Positions 27,169 through 36,391 of a DNA stretch of 64,000 bases are shown in pieces. Numbering within the stretch: the stretch's first letter is position 1; each line of letters opens with the position of its first letter. The stretch is from NCBI GenBank assembly GCA_903789525.1, contig CAIFER010000001.1:992001-1056000 (forward strand), in the 5' to 3' direction. The notes below the pieces were generated by a model, which saw nothing but the letters and a program-made list of their open reading frames with translations, searched no databases and was not told the origin of the DNA. A program made the position numbers and the translations under genes. This stretch comes from an uncultured Aeriscardovia sp. Lineage in GTDB: Bacteria > Actinomycetota > Actinomycetes > Actinomycetales > Bifidobacteriaceae.

Positions 27169-28116
27169 TTATGCGTGAATATCTTCACCTTCACGCTTCT
27201 CAATGCGCTGATAACCCTCCGGTTCGAGCTGGAACGTCGAATGCTCGATGCTGACCGGAAAATGCGTCCGCACACACTGTTGCATTGACTCGAGCACATG
27301 CTGTTGGTCATCTTGGCTCAACCCACGCCGAACGGTCACATGCGCAGTAATCGTCACGAGGCCTGTCCGCACGGTTCCAATGTGCAGATCGTGAACAGAG
27401 ACGACACCCGGAACACCTTCCAAGTGTCGACGCACTTCCGCTGGATCAATCGACGACGGCACTTCGATGAGCAGAACACGGACAGAACTCACGAGAATCT
27501 TGCCGGCACGCGGGAAAATGAGCACTGCAATCAAGGCACCAGCCACAGCATCTGCACCGGTCCAACCGGTGACGAGAATCACGAGAGCACCAATCAGGAC
27601 AGCGACTGACCCGAGTGCGTCATTGCACACCTCCAAGAATGCAGCGCGCATGTTGAGGTTATCTTTGCGCCGCCGTGTCAGCATAATAAGCGAAATGATA
27701 TTCGCCACGAGTCCGAGAAGACCAAACCCAGCCAACAGTGGCACATCGCTGACGTGATCAGGGACAAAGAAAAGCCGACGAATAGCTTCGATCAGCGCAT
27801 ATACGCCGACAGCCATCAGGACAGCTGCAGAAGCGCCGCCTGTCAGCACTTCCAAGCGATCCCATCCCCATGTCCTGCGCCGCGTCGGTTTCCGAGCCAT
27901 TAGCACAGCGGTCACAATCGATGCTGTCATGACGGCCAAATCCGTGAGCATGTGCGCGCAGTCGACTACCAACGCCAGCGAGCGCGTCATGATCGCCCCG
28001 ACGACTTCAGCAACAAAAACAACAAGGTCACACCCGAGAGACCAGCTCAAACGCCGAACATGGTCATGGCTGACTTGCTGTTTCGTGCGTGCTGTTTCTC
28101 TTGGCTGTGACTTCAC
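27169..28116 (-). CDS. Cation diffusion facilitator, CzcD/ZitB type
   Basis: 315-residue Zn2+ (possibly Co2+/Cd2+) / H+ antiporter of the cytoplasmic membrane. Six predicted helices; the metal site residues are visible as D-C-A-H-M-L-T-D in helix 2 and E-V-C-N-D in helix 5, where many homologues have H-x-x-x-D. A C-terminal ferredoxin-like domain (V-V-S-V-H-D-L-H-I-G-T-V) follows. The GTG start overlaps the kup stop by 4 nt, so zinc export is translationally coupled to potassium uptake. Confidence 0.88.
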   Translation of the reverse strand: MKSQPRETARTKQQVSHDHVRRLSWSLGCDLVVFVAEVVGAIMTRSLALVVDCAHMLTDLAVMTASIVTAVLMARKPTRRRTWGWDRLEVLTGGASAAVLMAVGVYALIEAIRRLFFVPDHVSDVPLLAGFGLLGLVANIISLIMLTRRRKDNLNMRAAFLEVCNDALGSVAVLIGALVILVTGWTGADAVAGALIAVLIFPRAGKILVSSVRVLLIEVPSSIDPAEVRRHLEGVPGVVSVHDLHIGTVRTGLVTITAHVTVRRGLSQDDQQHVLESMQQCVRTHFPVSIEHSTFQLEPEGYQRIEKREGEDIHA

Positions 28117-30767
28117 TCTTTCGCGCCTTCTCCAGACTTCTCAGATTTGTCGGATTTGTCGGACTTGTCGGACTTTTCAGACTTCTGAGCCTTGCGAGTC
28201 GTTTTCCGCGTTTTCGTGGTTTTTGCGGTCTTCGTCACCTTTCCAGCTTTGACAGCTTTTGCAGCTTTTCCAGTCTTCTCGGCTTTGTCCGCTTTATCTG
28301 CTTTGTCCGTCTGCGCTACCTTGTTTGCCTCAGCAAACTCGCGAGCAACTTGACGTGCAGCATCCAACGCTTCACCCTCTGAGATCTGACGTTCTCGCGC
28401 CAGTCGCTGCTCTTCCTGCTTTGCCAGAACAACTTGCAGCGTGACCGGTCGCTTAACCTTACGCAACGCCACCGGTTTGAGCGGAGCAACCGGTTGAACA
28501 GCTACGAAGAGCGGTTGCGTTTCCGTCACTGGATTGTAAGCAGTCAAGCCAAACCACTTAATCGGATTGCCGCACACATGGCGAATCGCGTACTTAATGC
28601 GCAGCGCCGTCGCACCAGACCGATCGATGCGAGACTCTGGAATCAAATCCTTGTGAATGAGCACAAATTGAACCGTGCCAATCTGCTGATCCTCATCGAG
28701 CGTCGGATAAATCGTCCGCTGCTCCGGCAAATCGCCCGAATCAATGAGGTCATGCATAATTTGGTGCAAGTACGTGGCCACATTCTGGCTGACCTTAAAA
28801 CCGAGGCGAATGCGAACACGGAACAGATACGTCGTCCCAAAATCTTCGACCGAATACTCACGCGTATATGGGTCATCGGTCACATCAACTGAAATGGCCC
28901 ACCACGCCCGAGCACGCTTCGGATGGCCGCTGAAGATTGAGTAGAAGATATCCGTATCGAGTCGACGCATCTCCGAATCTGACGTCATGTACACGACGTT
29001 GTCTGCATACAGCGGGATGCGATGATCACGGTGCAACATATCCAACGCTGGCAAGAACTCGCGCGGAGACAGATGCCGTCGTTGCGAGCGCTCGACCTTC
29101 GTACCTGTATCCCACGCGTACATGATGAGCAAAATCAGAAGCGTCAGAAGCATCGTGAACCAGCCGCCGCGCATGAACTTGGCGAGCGATGCGATGAGGA
29201 ACAGCACCTGAATCGTCAAGAAAACAATCATGAAGACGATCGACCAGAGGATGTGCCGTTGCGCCTTCCAAATATATTCGCCCAGCAAAATGGTCGTCGT
29301 GATCATCGTGATCGTGAGCGCGAGACCGTACGCAGCCGAAATATGCTCCGAATCGCGGAACATGAAGAGCACCGTCAGCGTTGCCACGCACAGCACAAAG
29401 TTGACGGCTGGAATGTACAGCTGACCGCGTGTGTGAGCTGGATAGCGTACCTGCAGATGAGGCATCCAGTTGAGGGTCGTGGCCTCTGAAACCATCGTGA
29501 ATGCACCGGTGATGAGGGCCTGCGAGGCAATCACACCGGCCGTCACTGACATAATGACAGCAACCGTACGCCAGCCCGTTCCTGGCATCATTTGGAAGAA
29601 CGGATTAACCGTCCCCATCCGAATGACCTTGGGATTGGTGGCATTGGAGAGCATCCATGCACCCTGCCCGAAGTAGCAAAACACAAGCGCAATAAAGATG
29701 AATGGCCAGGTCGCATAAATTGAGCCGCGGCCGACGTGACCCATGTCAGAGTACAGTGCCTCAGCACCGGTCGTTGAGAGGAAGACCGTGCCCATGAGCG
29801 CAATGCCAGCCCGGTTATCTCCACTAAAGAGGAATCGTAAGCCCCAGATCGGGTTGAGTGCTTCGAAAACCGACCAGTCTTGCATGCAGTTAATGAAGCC
29901 CATGGCCGCAATGAAGAGGAACCAGACGACCACGATCGAGCCAAATGTACGCCCAATCTTTTCCGTGCCACGCGATTGCACCGAGAACAAAATCAAGATG
30001 ATGATAGCTGTCGTGACGAGCGAAATCGACGGATTGTTTTCAAAAGTGGACGTCAACGACGGAATGGTCCGCAAACCTTCGACTGCCGACGAAATGGAGA
30101 CAGCTGGCGTAAGTACGGAATCAGCAAGAAATGCTGCACCGCCGATCATTGCCGGAGCCGCAAGCCATCGCCCGTACTTGCGCACGAGGGAATACAGCGC
30201 AAAAATGCCGCCTTCACCCTTGTTATCAATGCGCATAGCCACGAGCACGTATTTGACCGTCGTGATGAGAGTGATCGTCCAAAACAGGAGGGAAAGCAAG
30301 CCGAGAACAGCGAACCGGTCCACATGTGCAACAGAGCCACCCTGCCCGCTGATGAAGGTCTGCGCTGTGTACAGCGGAGACGTGCCGATATCGCCGTACA
30401 CCACGCCCATGGCGACAATGCACATACTGAATTTGATGCGATCAGGCGACATCTGCAGCTTGTTCCACCACTTGCCGATGCGTGTGCGAGGCTCCTTCGA
30501 CTGACGCTGTGCAGTCTGCTTTGCCTCACGACGGGCTTGCTGCTTCGCTTCGCGCTCTTCCTTCGAGATAGCTGCTGCAGTGATCTTCGGAGCGCTGGTA
30601 ATGACGCCCTTCGGAACCATCGCTTCCGCAGTATCTTCGATACGATCAAATTGAAGAGTTTGCTCGGCCTGCGCAACACGCTGAGCTTCTGTCTGCTCTT
30701 GAGAAGCTTGCCCGTGAGAAGCCTGAGAGTGACCGGCTTGCACCGATGCTTCAGTCTGCTTCGCCAT
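28113..30767 (-). CDS. kup: Kup potassium uptake protein with charged low-complexity tail
   Basis: Proton-coupled K+ importer, 884 residues. M-G-V-V-Y-G-D-I-G-T-S-P-L-Y opens the 12-helix core at about residue 120, and D-S-V-L-T-P-A-V-S-I-S-S-A-V-E-G-L lies near 215; the C-terminal cytosolic domain reaches to about 775. Two features are unusual: a ~110-residue Gln/Glu/Lys/Arg-rich N-terminal extension and, at the end, about 65 residues made of K-A, T-K and S-D-K repeats, visible in the DNA at about 28125-28320. Upstream gene block is metG-tatD with a terminator between; kup has its own promoter. Confidence 0.93.
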   Translation of the reverse strand: MAKQTEASVQAGHSQASHGQASQEQTEAQRVAQAEQTLQFDRIEDTAEAMVPKGVITSAPKITAAAISKEEREAKQQARREAKQTAQRQSKEPRTRIGKWWNKLQMSPDRIKFSMCIVAMGVVYGDIGTSPLYTAQTFISGQGGSVAHVDRFAVLGLLSLLFWTITLITTVKYVLVAMRIDNKGEGGIFALYSLVRKYGRWLAAPAMIGGAAFLADSVLTPAVSISSAVEGLRTIPSLTSTFENNPSISLVTTAIIILILFSVQSRGTEKIGRTFGSIVVVWFLFIAAMGFINCMQDWSVFEALNPIWGLRFLFSGDNRAGIALMGTVFLSTTGAEALYSDMGHVGRGSIYATWPFIFIALVFCYFGQGAWMLSNATNPKVIRMGTVNPFFQMMPGTGWRTVAVIMSVTAGVIASQALITGAFTMVSEATTLNWMPHLQVRYPAHTRGQLYIPAVNFVLCVATLTVLFMFRDSEHISAAYGLALTITMITTTILLGEYIWKAQRHILWSIVFMIVFLTIQVLFLIASLAKFMRGGWFTMLLTLLILLIMYAWDTGTKVERSQRRHLSPREFLPALDMLHRDHRIPLYADNVVYMTSDSEMRRLDTDIFYSIFSGHPKRARAWWAISVDVTDDPYTREYSVEDFGTTYLFRVRIRLGFKVSQNVATYLHQIMHDLIDSGDLPEQRTIYPTLDEDQQIGTVQFVLIHKDLIPESRIDRSGATALRIKYAIRHVCGNPIKWFGLTAYNPVTETQPLFVAVQPVAPLKPVALRKVKRPVTLQVVLAKQEEQRLARERQISEGEALDAARQVAREFAEANKVAQTDKADKADKAEKTGKAAKAVKAGKVTKTAKTTKTRKTTRKAQKSEKSDKSDKSDKSEKSGEGAKE

Positions 30768-30801
30768 ACATGACCTCCATCATGAGAGCATGGAACACAA
30801 C

Positions 30802-30850
30802 AAATGGCGGCAGGAACCTTCCCATCGTGTGAAAAGCACCCGCCGCCATT
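30802..30850 (-). terminator. Terminator after metG-tatD
   Basis: AATGGCGGC (30803-30811) pairs with GCCGCCATT (30842-30850). On the minus strand the hairpin is followed by TTTGTTGTG. It lies downstream of tatD and upstream of kup; the loop of about 30 nt is long. Confidence 0.65.
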
Positions 30851-30957
30851 GGCTATCTTCACCAGGAATTCTAGACTACACTCCTGAATACCCGATCTCT
30901 CACCGTGAACGATATACACCACGTGTCAGTAATCAGTACCCGCGTCAGTTACTCGTG

Positions 30958-31944
30958 TCAGCGCAATTCACTCAGACCGAGGAGACGAAGAGCATTGCGC
31001 TGCGTGATGCGTGCCACTTCATCGGCAGACATGTTGAGAACACGCGCCATCACAGCGATCGTGTACGGAATCATGTACGACGAATTCGTCCGCCCACGCC
31101 ATGGCATCGGAGTGAGATACGGGGCATCAGTCTCTACGAGGATGTGATCGCGGTCAATCGTGCGGAGCCCGTCTCGAATATGCTCGTTTCCGGCAAACGT
31201 GACCGTGCCAGAAAAACTCAGGTACCACCCGTGTTCGCGAGCAATGCGCGCCATCGGTCCATCTCCCGCGAATGAGTGGAAAATCACACCTGCACTCGGT
31301 GAACCGTCACGTAACAGCGTGTCAACGCAATCGCGATCAGCTTGGCGGTCGTGAATCTGGACTGGCACATTCAACTCTTTGGCCAACCGAATGTGATCGC
31401 GAAACGCTGCAATTTCCAACGGTCGTGCTGCAGGGCCTTCACGGTAGTAGTCCAATCCGGTCTCGCCAACTAGCACGACTGATCCGTCACGAACACCAGC
31501 ACGCGCTAAATCTGCCATGTGCGCAAATGCATCTGCGTAGGAGATGTCGTGCCACGGCTTGTAGTCAGGTTTCAGCCCGTCTGGTCCGATCGCCGCTCGA
31601 TGTCCGTGCATAACTGCTTCAACGGGGTGTACCGCTAGGCCCGCGTGGATCACACCCGGATGCGACTTTGTCAGGCGCAGCGCAGTAGGCCAATCCGGGT
31701 ACTCACACCCGACATCCACGATCTGCGTAATACCCTCATGGCGAGCAAAACGCAGTAAATCGTCGACCGAATATACCGGCATGACTGGCTCGTGACGTTC
31801 AGCAGCCTGACGAGCCATTTCATGCGAGAACTCGACGGTGTCCTGAATATGCGTGTGGGTGTCGATCGTCGGGGTGGACAGCTTCGGCCCCAACGGCGCC
31901 CACAGACGGCTGCGATGATGGGAACGATGACTGTGACGGCCCAT
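30958..31944 (-). CDS. tatD: TatD family deoxyribonuclease
   Basis: Metal-dependent TIM-barrel hydrolase, 328 residues. I-D-T-H-T-H near residue 26, G-E-T-G-L-D-Y-Y (metal-binding Glu) near 168, H-D-R-Q-A-D near 200, H-S-F-A-G near 226 and V-E-T-D-A-P-Y near 272. Starts on the last A of the metG stop (TAATG), so the two are translationally coupled, a pairing common in actinobacteria. Confidence 0.92.
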   Translation of the reverse strand: MGRHSHRSHHRSRLWAPLGPKLSTPTIDTHTHIQDTVEFSHEMARQAAERHEPVMPVYSVDDLLRFARHEGITQIVDVGCEYPDWPTALRLTKSHPGVIHAGLAVHPVEAVMHGHRAAIGPDGLKPDYKPWHDISYADAFAHMADLARAGVRDGSVVLVGETGLDYYREGPAARPLEIAAFRDHIRLAKELNVPVQIHDRQADRDCVDTLLRDGSPSAGVIFHSFAGDGPMARIAREHGWYLSFSGTVTFAGNEHIRDGLRTIDRDHILVETDAPYLTPMPWRGRTNSSYMIPYTIAVMARVLNMSADEVARITQRNALRLLGLSELR

Positions 31945-33851
31945 TACTTTTCCGTCTTCTCTGTCTGCTCCGGCTTGTCAGCCTGCTCCTGGGCCTTTTT
32001 CAGCGCTGCTCGCGCCTTCGCATACCGAGCCTTCTTTGCCTCTTTACGGGCTTTCATCGCAGACTTGAACCGTGCCAGCTCTTCTTGCACCGCGCGTGGC
32101 GGAATCTTCGGGAAGAGTGGATGCGCAGCAGGAATCGGCGTGCCATCGACAATGTCGTGACGCTTCCATGCGGCGACTGTTTTCCCGAGCTCATAGTCGC
32201 CTGTGATGATCGGATAGTGGAAGTCCGGGTTGTCCAAATCGGTGACATCTACGAGCTTCGGCATCGGCGCAATTGTACCGGTTCCGCCCATCTGCTCCCA
32301 GACCTTCTGCGAACCATCTGGAATAAACGGAGCAAGCATGAGATCAAGATCGCACACCGCCTGCGCAGCCGTGTGCAGAACAGTCGCCAAACGAGCTTGA
32401 TCGGTAATCTTCCACGGTTCCGTATCGGAGATGTACTTGTTCACATCCCCGACCATGCGCATGATCTCAGTCAACGCCGCATGCTGACGCTGCTCATCCA
32501 GATCAGCACCGACGCGATCGAACCCGCTCTCCGTCTCCTGAAGCAACGCACGATCCTGATCCGTCAGATCATGCGGATCGATGGACGGAATTGCGCCAAA
32601 GTCTTTGTGCAGCAATGTGGCCACGCGATTGACGAGATTACCCCATCCTGAGACGAGCTCCTCATTGTTGTGGCGAACAAATTCTTGCCACGTGAAGTCA
32701 GCGTCCTGATTTTCCGGACCAGCAATCGAGATGTAGTAACGCAATGCATCCGCCGAATACCGTTCCAGCACGTCTCGCACATAAATCACAATTCCACGAG
32801 AACTACTGAATTTGCGGCCCTCCATCGTCATGTACGCGGAAGAAACCACCATCTCCGGCAAATTGAGGTGCCCGAGCTTGCCCGGCTTACCGCCCTTATC
32901 GCCTTCGCCGTTGTATGCCAAGATTTCGCTCGGCCAGATTTGCGAATGGAACGTGATGTTGTCTTTGCCCATGAAGTTGTAAATGCGGGCATCTGGATTA
33001 TTCCACCACTGTTTCCATGCGTCTGGCGTACCCTGACGTCGTGCCCACTCGATTGTTGAGCTGACATAGCCGATTAACGCATCAAACCAGACGTATAGCC
33101 GCTTATTCGGGTTATCAATCCAACCGTCAACCGGAACAGGAATTCCCCAATCGATATCGCGCGTAATTGCACGTGGCTTCACCTTCTTGAACAGTCCCTT
33201 CGAGAAGTTCATCACACCAGTGCGCCAGCCGTGACGTGAATCAAGCCAGGCAAGATTAGCCTTCGCAAGCGCCGGTAGATCGAGGAAGTAATGCTCGGTC
33301 GTTTTGAAAATCGGAGTTTCGCCGTTGATCTTGGAGCGCGGATTAATCAAATCTGTAGGGTCGAGCTCGTTGCCGCAGTTGTCGCACTGATCTCCACGTG
33401 CGCCCTCGTAGCCGCAGATCGGACACGTACCCTCAATATAGCGGTCAGGTAACGTTCGGCCAGTCGACGGGCTGATGGCAACTTTTTGCTTCCCTTTGTA
33501 GATGTAGCCATTGGCGAGGCATTGACGGAACATCTCCTGGACGACTTTCTCGTGATTCTTCGTCGTCGTGCGGGTGAACATGTCGTAACTCAAGCCGAGA
33601 TTCGTCAAATCAGTGGCGATAATGCGGTTATATTTGTCGGCTGTCTGCTGTGCAGTGAGACCTTCCTGCTCTGCCTGCACGAGAATCGGAGTGCCATGCT
33701 CATCGGTGCCACTCGTCATCAACACGTTATTGCCCTTCATACGCTCGTAGCGAGCGAAGACGTCAGACGGGACACCAAATCCTGCCACATGCCCAACGTG
33801 CCGAGGACCATTGGCATACGGCCACGCAACGGAAACAAGAATATTCGTCAT
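31944..33851 (-). CDS. metG: Methionyl-tRNA synthetase
   Basis: Class I aminoacyl-tRNA synthetase, 635 residues. HIGH-type motif H-V-G-H near residue 19, a four-cysteine zinc knuckle (C-P-I-C ... C-D-N-C) near 146-162, and the KMSKS loop in the form K-F-S-S-S near 360. The C-terminus is a Lys/Ala/Glu-rich tail without the EMAP-like domain. The start at MTNILV is chosen by homology; the AAGGAG upstream is 18 nt away, so the ribosome site is unusual. A TTG start at 33938 would add 29 residues running through the upstream terminator. Confidence 0.93.
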   Translation of the reverse strand: MTNILVSVAWPYANGPRHVGHVAGFGVPSDVFARYERMKGNNVLMTSGTDEHGTPILVQAEQEGLTAQQTADKYNRIIATDLTNLGLSYDMFTRTTTKNHEKVVQEMFRQCLANGYIYKGKQKVAISPSTGRTLPDRYIEGTCPICGYEGARGDQCDNCGNELDPTDLINPRSKINGETPIFKTTEHYFLDLPALAKANLAWLDSRHGWRTGVMNFSKGLFKKVKPRAITRDIDWGIPVPVDGWIDNPNKRLYVWFDALIGYVSSTIEWARRQGTPDAWKQWWNNPDARIYNFMGKDNITFHSQIWPSEILAYNGEGDKGGKPGKLGHLNLPEMVVSSAYMTMEGRKFSSSRGIVIYVRDVLERYSADALRYYISIAGPENQDADFTWQEFVRHNNEELVSGWGNLVNRVATLLHKDFGAIPSIDPHDLTDQDRALLQETESGFDRVGADLDEQRQHAALTEIMRMVGDVNKYISDTEPWKITDQARLATVLHTAAQAVCDLDLMLAPFIPDGSQKVWEQMGGTGTIAPMPKLVDVTDLDNPDFHYPIITGDYELGKTVAAWKRHDIVDGTPIPAAHPLFPKIPPRAVQEELARFKSAMKARKEAKKARYAKARAALKKAQEQADKPEQTEKTEK

Positions 33852-33920
33852 AAGGCTGATTATCGCACTCCTTCTGCCATCAGCTGGCACTCTTCTTCCG
33901 AACACAGAAAAGACATGGAA

Positions 33921-33960
33921 AAAGCCGCCCGTGCTCAATACTGTACACGAGCGGCTTCAT
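33921..33960 (-). terminator. Terminator of the first oligopeptide-binding lipoprotein gene
   Basis: AAGCCGCCCGTG (33922-33933) pairs with CACGAGCGGCTT (33946-33957) with one mismatch; on the minus strand it is followed by TTTTTCC. It separates the binding-protein gene from metG. Confidence 0.85.
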
Positions 33961-34035
33961 CCGGGGGTTTCATGCTTCCCCGATCAGTCACCATGCTTTA
34001 TGACTGCCGGGGACGAATGAAAGACTTTGCTTTTA

Positions 34036-35763
34036 TTACTTTTGCCAGCCGATATCCTCTGGCTTGACTGTCAGGAAGCCTGCAGGTCCAACGTTCGCTA
34101 GACCCTTCTTGACACCTTCGTACGTCGGTGGCTCATCCATTGGCGTGGTGCCATAGAGCTTGAGAGCAGCCTTCTCAGCCGTATTGCCAGCCTCAATAGC
34201 CTTGTTGACATTCTCGATCGTGCCTGGAAGCTTCAGCAGCTTATCAACAGCCTTTGTTCCAACGAAGGAGAAGTTCGATGGGGAATGAGAATCATACAGC
34301 TGCGGCAGAGACGTCTGACCATACGGATTAGTGCCGGACCAACCCATTGGCATGATCTCGAAGTCGCCTTGTGTGACGGTGTCAGAGAACTTTGCAGAAG
34401 CACGGAGATCAAGGTTAATCTTGATGCCAGCCTGCTTAGCCATCTGCTGGACTGCACGAGCCTCAGCGTTTGCCGTTGCGGTATCAGAGAAGTACGTGTA
34501 GCTGAGAGTCAGGTCCTTGCCACCCTTCTGGAAGTAGCCATCTGAACCCTTCTTGTATCCAGCTGCCTGCAGCGACTTCTGCGCATTAGCAGTCGAGAAT
34601 GCGGAATCCTTCGGACGATTGTCCTTGTAACCCTTCTGGAACGGGAAGAACACCTCAGATCCTGGGATCGGTGCGGTCCAATTGAGACCCTGACGGCTGA
34701 TCTTCTGCAGCTCATCGAAGTTCTGCGACTGGATGAATGCCTTGCGGACGTTGATGTTCTTGAGAGCACCGGACTTGCCGTTGAGCATGATGACATCGAC
34801 CTGGGCGCTGTAGCCGAGACGGATCTGAGCATCCTTACGAGCCTGAGCCTGCTTGAGTGCCTGCTTCGTGCTGAACGTGATGTCGTCGAGCTCACCATTC
34901 TGGAAGGCGTTGATAGCTGCTGTCGACTCCATGTACTTGACGATGATCTTGTCAAGCTTGCCCTTGTTGCCCCACCACTTCGGGTTGCGGACAAACGTGA
35001 CCTGATCCTTGTTCTGCGACTGAACGATGTATGGACCAGCTGCCCATTCATTGTGAGGATTATCTACCCAGCCTTGCGTGAAGGTCTTCGGGTTCGCAGC
35101 TTGATGAGGATACAGACCAGTGAACACGATCTGCCACGGATAATATGGCTTGGCGTAAGTGACAACAGCTTCCTTGTCATCCTTGCCACGCGTCACCGAC
35201 TTGACCTGACTATAACCTTCTGTGCTCGGCGGGTCGTAAGCAGTGTTCTTGCCGTTGTTGACTTCCCATGTCGACTTGAAGTCTTCCCAGCTAATTTGAG
35301 AACCATCATTCCACTTTGCCTGTGGATTGATGTCATAGACGATAGTGAGCGGGTTCGTGCTCTTGAGCTTCACGCTCGTGATGTAATCCTTGTTCCACAC
35401 GAGCTTGTCGTTCTTGTCGAAGCCAGCGAGGCTTGGCTGATACCATGACCACAGATTGGACATGTACGAGGTATTGCCCTCAGTGCTGAAGTCATTCCAG
35501 TTCGGAGTATAGGTGCTGGAATACGTATACGTACCGCCATCTTTGATGTTGGAACGTGGCTGCGGATTGTTGTACTTGCCCGAAGGAGATGGCATGGCGA
35601 GTTTGCCTTTATACGTGCTCGGGAAACCAGCTGCCGGTTCGGTCTGATCAAGACTACTTGACTTTGCGCCAGATTGTGAGCTGCCACCGCATCCGGCAAG
35701 CAGTGTTGCCGTCGCAGCAAGGAGCGCTGCACCAGCAAACAGGCGCTGAGAGATTTTCGTCAT
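34036..35763 (-). CDS. Oligopeptide-binding lipoprotein, paralogue 1
   Basis: 575-residue extracellular family 5 (OppA/DppA) binding lipoprotein. Signal peptide with lipobox L-A-G-C at about residue 27. Body: N-P-Q-A-K-W-N-D-G-S near 145, Y-P-W-Q-I-V-F near 200, and the paralogue-specific A-G-P-Y-x-V-Q-S-Q-N-K-D-Q-V-x-F-V-R-N-P-K-W-W-G. Start at MTKISQ follows AAGAAGGGAAAG. It is the last of three units on the minus strand: oppB-oppC-oppDF, paralogue 2, paralogue 1, each followed by its own terminator. Confidence 0.9.
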   Translation of the reverse strand: MTKISQRLFAGAALLAATATLLAGCGGSSQSGAKSSSLDQTEPAAGFPSTYKGKLAMPSPSGKYNNPQPRSNIKDGGTYTYSSTYTPNWNDFSTEGNTSYMSNLWSWYQPSLAGFDKNDKLVWNKDYITSVKLKSTNPLTIVYDINPQAKWNDGSQISWEDFKSTWEVNNGKNTAYDPPSTEGYSQVKSVTRGKDDKEAVVTYAKPYYPWQIVFTGLYPHQAANPKTFTQGWVDNPHNEWAAGPYIVQSQNKDQVTFVRNPKWWGNKGKLDKIIVKYMESTAAINAFQNGELDDITFSTKQALKQAQARKDAQIRLGYSAQVDVIMLNGKSGALKNINVRKAFIQSQNFDELQKISRQGLNWTAPIPGSEVFFPFQKGYKDNRPKDSAFSTANAQKSLQAAGYKKGSDGYFQKGGKDLTLSYTYFSDTATANAEARAVQQMAKQAGIKINLDLRASAKFSDTVTQGDFEIMPMGWSGTNPYGQTSLPQLYDSHSPSNFSFVGTKAVDKLLKLPGTIENVNKAIEAGNTAEKAALKLYGTTPMDEPPTYEGVKKGLANVGPAGFLTVKPEDIGWQK

Positions 35764-36247
35764 CTTTCCCTTCTTTCTCATCGGACCCTGATCCGTTTTC
35801 TCTGTGACCGGCGGAAACCGCGAATAGCCAACGTTCGAAAGACTCAGAACCAGAATCTTACAAATGTGATCCGGGTAGCGACCCCCATCGCCGCTCGTAT
35901 CGTTTGACAAGAACATTAGCATGCAAAAACACGCCTCACGCTAACTTCGACGTGAACTCATGACGCGTTATCACTCGAATGAATACCCCATTCTGTGTGT
36001 CGCTTGAACAATATGAAGAGAGATTGGTTTCGAATCGTTGGAATAACAGGATTTTGGGATGATGGCTAATTACCATCCGCGTCTATCTTTGACGTGGCGT
36101 GAATGTTTCGCCAATATGACGCAACGATGACGCCAACGTAACACACACGAGGGAAACGAGAGAAAAAACCTGAAAAAGTGAGAAGGAAACGAAAGGGAAA
36201 TGGAAGGAAAATGAAAGAAAGCGACCTCTTTCTCTGCACAAATACAC
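35764..36247. other. Promoter region of binding-protein paralogue 1
   Basis: About 480 bp between the start of paralogue 1 and the terminator of paralogue 2. It must contain the promoter of paralogue 1. The half towards 36240 is a purine-rich AGGAAA-type tract on the plus strand. I saw no gene or clear operator. Confidence 0.5.
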
Positions 36248-36285
36248 AAAAAGGCCGTCCACACAGAAGTGTGCAGACGGCCTCT
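36248..36285 (-). terminator. Terminator of binding-protein paralogue 2
   Basis: AGGCCGTC (36252-36259) pairs with GACGGCCT (36276-36283), extended inwards by CACAC/GTGTG; on the minus strand it ends in CTTTTTGTG. Confidence 0.85.
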
Positions 36286-36391
36286 CGCCAATGCAATTGC
36301 GCTCGATCACCTTTTCATTCGTGTGACGATCACAGTGGGATTGCACAAGATTGCATGGCATCTATGCATGAACGCATGAATGCATCATGCA

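Noticed and set aside
29743-30773. Long plus-strand reading frames opposite kup
   Set aside because: Antisense to a conserved gene, no ribosome sites and no recognisable domain.
30768-30957. c-di-AMP (ydaO) riboswitch upstream of kup
   Set aside because: Only a terminator-like hairpin is visible; the conserved ydaO core is not.
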